From assembly GCA_001805885.1 (NCBI GenBank), contig MHHC01000061.1:1-14430 (forward strand): DNA of 14,430 nucleotides, in the 5' to 3' direction. Source of the DNA: Omnitrophica WOR_2 bacterium RIFCSPLOWO2_12_FULL_51_24 (lineage in GTDB: Bacteria; Omnitrophota; Gorgyraeia; Pluralincolimonadales; Pluralincolimonadaceae). The notes under the pieces are model-generated. The model ran no database searches. It was not told where the DNA came from and was given only the letters and a program-made list of their open reading frames with translations. Each line of letters starts with the position of its first letter. Within the stretch, counting starts at the first letter, position 1. Positions 13,480 to 14,430 of the stretch are shown here, piece by piece. The position numbers and the translations under genes are program-made.

Positions 13480-13518
13480 TGCAACCATTGGCTGCATTTC
13501 TCGCACCAATGGCGCGAG
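13480..13518 (-). ncRNA. Tandem hairpins with a mutually exclusive fold between fic and ORF6N genes (candidate RNA switch)
   Basis: In the minus-strand RNA two hairpins follow each other three bases apart. The first has eight pairs (13518-13500, loop AUU); the second has seven pairs (13496-13480, loop AAU). Each contains one G-U pair, which supports pairing as RNA rather than DNA. The loop-proximal CCATTGG of the first can instead pair with CCAATGG of the second, forming one long hairpin. Two exclusive folds and a strong ribosome site 30 bases downstream suggest a regulatory leader. The whole gap 13340-13521 is covered by this, two small frames and two further inverted repeats. Confidence 0.45.
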
Positions 13519-13521
13519 TTT

Positions 13522-14430
13522 TCATCGTAGCAGATTCGTAATAATCCTTATCATGACATCCTTCTCCCGCGGATGGCTGGTCGCGATCAATAAAGCCAGC
13601 GCCACAATAGTCGTATCCGGGATCTTCGCCTCGCCGCTCGCTTTACGAAGGCAATTGTTTTTTTCAAGGTAATAGATGAACAGCAGTGAGCCGCTGCGCT
13701 TATTCCCATCGCCGAACGGATGGTCTTTTATTACCAGATAAAGGAGGTTTGCCGCTTTCTCTTCGACGGTCGAATAAAGATCCTTTTTGTCGAAGGTTTG
13801 ATAGAGGGCTCCCATTATACTTTCAAACTTGTGAGATATTTCTTGCCCGAATAGGGAGCTTCCTTCGCCTCTTTCGACCAGTTTTTCCTTTACCTGATGA
13901 ACAAATTCCCTTGCGTCGTCATAAGAAAGTTCAAAGGTGGGCTGTTTGACCCCGCGTATTTCGAGCAGTTCATTGTCGTACTGGTACAGCAGGGTCAGGG
14001 AATCAGAGTATTCGTTGACAATGTTTAAGAGCTCCCTCTCCTGCCCTTTCAGCTCGGGATGTGCGGCTTTTGAATTGATAAATCCTATCGCTTCCTGGAG
14101 CTCTTTAAGCTTTACACCTTGTTCGAGTAATTTCCTTTCGTTTAAGGCATATCCTTTGACCAGGTAGCCTTTGAGGACATTAGTGGCCCAGATGCGGAAT
14201 TGAGTGGCGTGTTTAGAATTGACCCTGTAACCTACCGAAATTATCGCATCAAGGTTGTAGAATTTAGTATCGTAGGTTTTCCCATCTTTGGCAGTATGTG
14301 CAAAATTTGCACACACTGTAACTTCTCTTAACTCATTTGTTTTAAAGATATTGGATAAATGTTTTGCGATAGAACTTCTATCTGTCGCAAACAAGACAGC
14401 TATCTGCTTCTGACTAAGCCACACCGTCTC
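13522..14430 (-). CDS. RhuM-Fic fusion protein (N-terminus outside window)
   Basis: The frame is open to the right edge, giving 302 residues of a protein that begins upstream. The first residues (E-T-V-W-L-S-Q-K-Q-I-A-V-L-F) and S-I-A-K-H-L-S-N-I-F are the usual RhuM opening. Then come Y-N-L-D-A-I-I-S-V-G-Y-R-V (about 58-70 from the edge), F-R-I-W-A-T (78-83) and L-V-K-G-Y-A-L-N. A linker leads to a Fic domain whose motif H-P-F-G-D-G-N-K-R lies at about 237-245. Fic enzymes transfer AMP or another phosphate-containing group to proteins; H237 is the catalytic base and the N-K-R residues hold the phosphates. The K-R form is as in Doc. The target is unknown. A GTG at 14424 is not the true start because conserved sequence continues past it. 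Its neighbours are a phage-type regulator and a toxin-antitoxin pair, which supports a defence or addiction role. Confidence 0.88.
   Translation of the reverse strand, partial: ETVWLSQKQIAVLFATDRSSIAKHLSNIFKTNELREVTVCANFAHTAKDGKTYDTKFYNLDAIISVGYRVNSKHATQFRIWATNVLKGYLVKGYALNERKLLEQGVKLKELQEAIGFINSKAAHPELKGQERELLNIVNEYSDSLTLLYQYDNELLEIRGVKQPTFELSYDDAREFVHQVKEKLVERGEGSSLFGQEISHKFESIMGALYQTFDKKDLYSTVEEKAANLLYLVIKDHPFGDGNKRSGSLLFIYYLEKNNCLRKASGEAKIPDTTIVALALLIATSHPREKDVMIRIITNLLR
14297..14313. repeat. Perfect 17-base palindrome inside the RhuM-Fic gene
   Basis: TGTGCAAA (14297-14304) and TTTGCACA (14306-14313) are perfect eight-base arms around one A. It lies in the coding sequence for C-A-N-F-A-H, so protein constraint could explain part of it. 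The 15/17 match to 13396-13412 in the ORF6N leader makes a shared binding site possible. Confidence 0.6.

Noticed and set aside
13466..13525. 19-codon minus-strand frame starting inside the fic stop (ATGA overlap)
   Set aside because: Its codons are almost entirely the two hairpins, which explain its repetitive alanine-arginine-asparagine make-up, so a structured RNA is the simpler reading.
13302..13541. Plus-strand frame across the ORF6N leader
   Set aside because: It runs through the palindromes and the ORF6N start, has no ribosome site, and its apparent peptide similarity to the minus-strand small frame comes from the palindrome itself.
14422..14424. GTG at 14424 as the start of the RhuM-Fic gene
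   Set aside because: The frame stays open to the window edge with residues (E-T-V-W) that belong to the conserved RhuM opening, and no ribosome site can be judged there.

Overview
Every convincing gene in this 14.4 kb window lies on the minus strand, so transcription runs from right to left. The genes are very tightly packed, with gaps of 3 to 24 bases and several overlaps. Clear AAGGAGG-type ribosome sites, lipoprotein and signal-peptide genes and a YdbH/YnbE/YdbL-type envelope module point to a diderm (Gram-negative type) bacterium. The gene style resembles uncultivated lineages such as Omnitrophota. That placement is an inference from gene flavour, not from a marker gene.

Region 1 (1-11997) looks like one long chromosomal run. 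In transcription order it holds a SIMPL-domain (DUF541) protein, a lipoprotein-like MsrB-MsrA fusion, a five-helix membrane protein with a GspG-like tail, and a secreted gluzincin-type peptidase. It continues with a TPR protein, a secreted glycoside hydrolase with a discoidin-type domain, an archaeal-type alanine dehydrogenase / ornithine cyclodeaminase homologue, a transglutaminase-like protein and a GH94-like glycoside phosphorylase. It ends with a short AsmA/YdbH-like protein, a lipoprotein that fuses YnbE-like and YdbL-like domains, and the start of a HAD phosphatase cut by the window edge. Themes are carbohydrate breakdown, envelope maintenance and repair of oxidised exported proteins. 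The two most unusual proteins are the miniature YdbH with its fused YnbE-YdbL partner, and an MsrA domain that lacks the segment normally carrying a catalytic tyrosine.

Region 2 (11998-12215) is non-coding. It holds a nested set of inverted repeats and an orphan, near-perfect Shine-Dalgarno sequence.

Region 3 (12216-14430) is accessory DNA that reads as more AT-rich. It contains a RhuM-Fic fusion protein (N-terminus outside the window), a 182-base leader dense with inverted repeats and tiny ORFs, a compact ORF6N-type DNA-binding protein, and a HigB-like toxin / HigA-like antitoxin pair. The pair has its own promoter, with a palindromic operator inside the promoter spacer. This is the best candidate for an undescribed system: a Fic enzyme, a phage-type DNA-binding protein and a toxin-antitoxin pair in one orientation, joined by leaders that look built for autoregulation. 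No transposase, integrase, CRISPR array, tRNA or rRNA gene was recognised.
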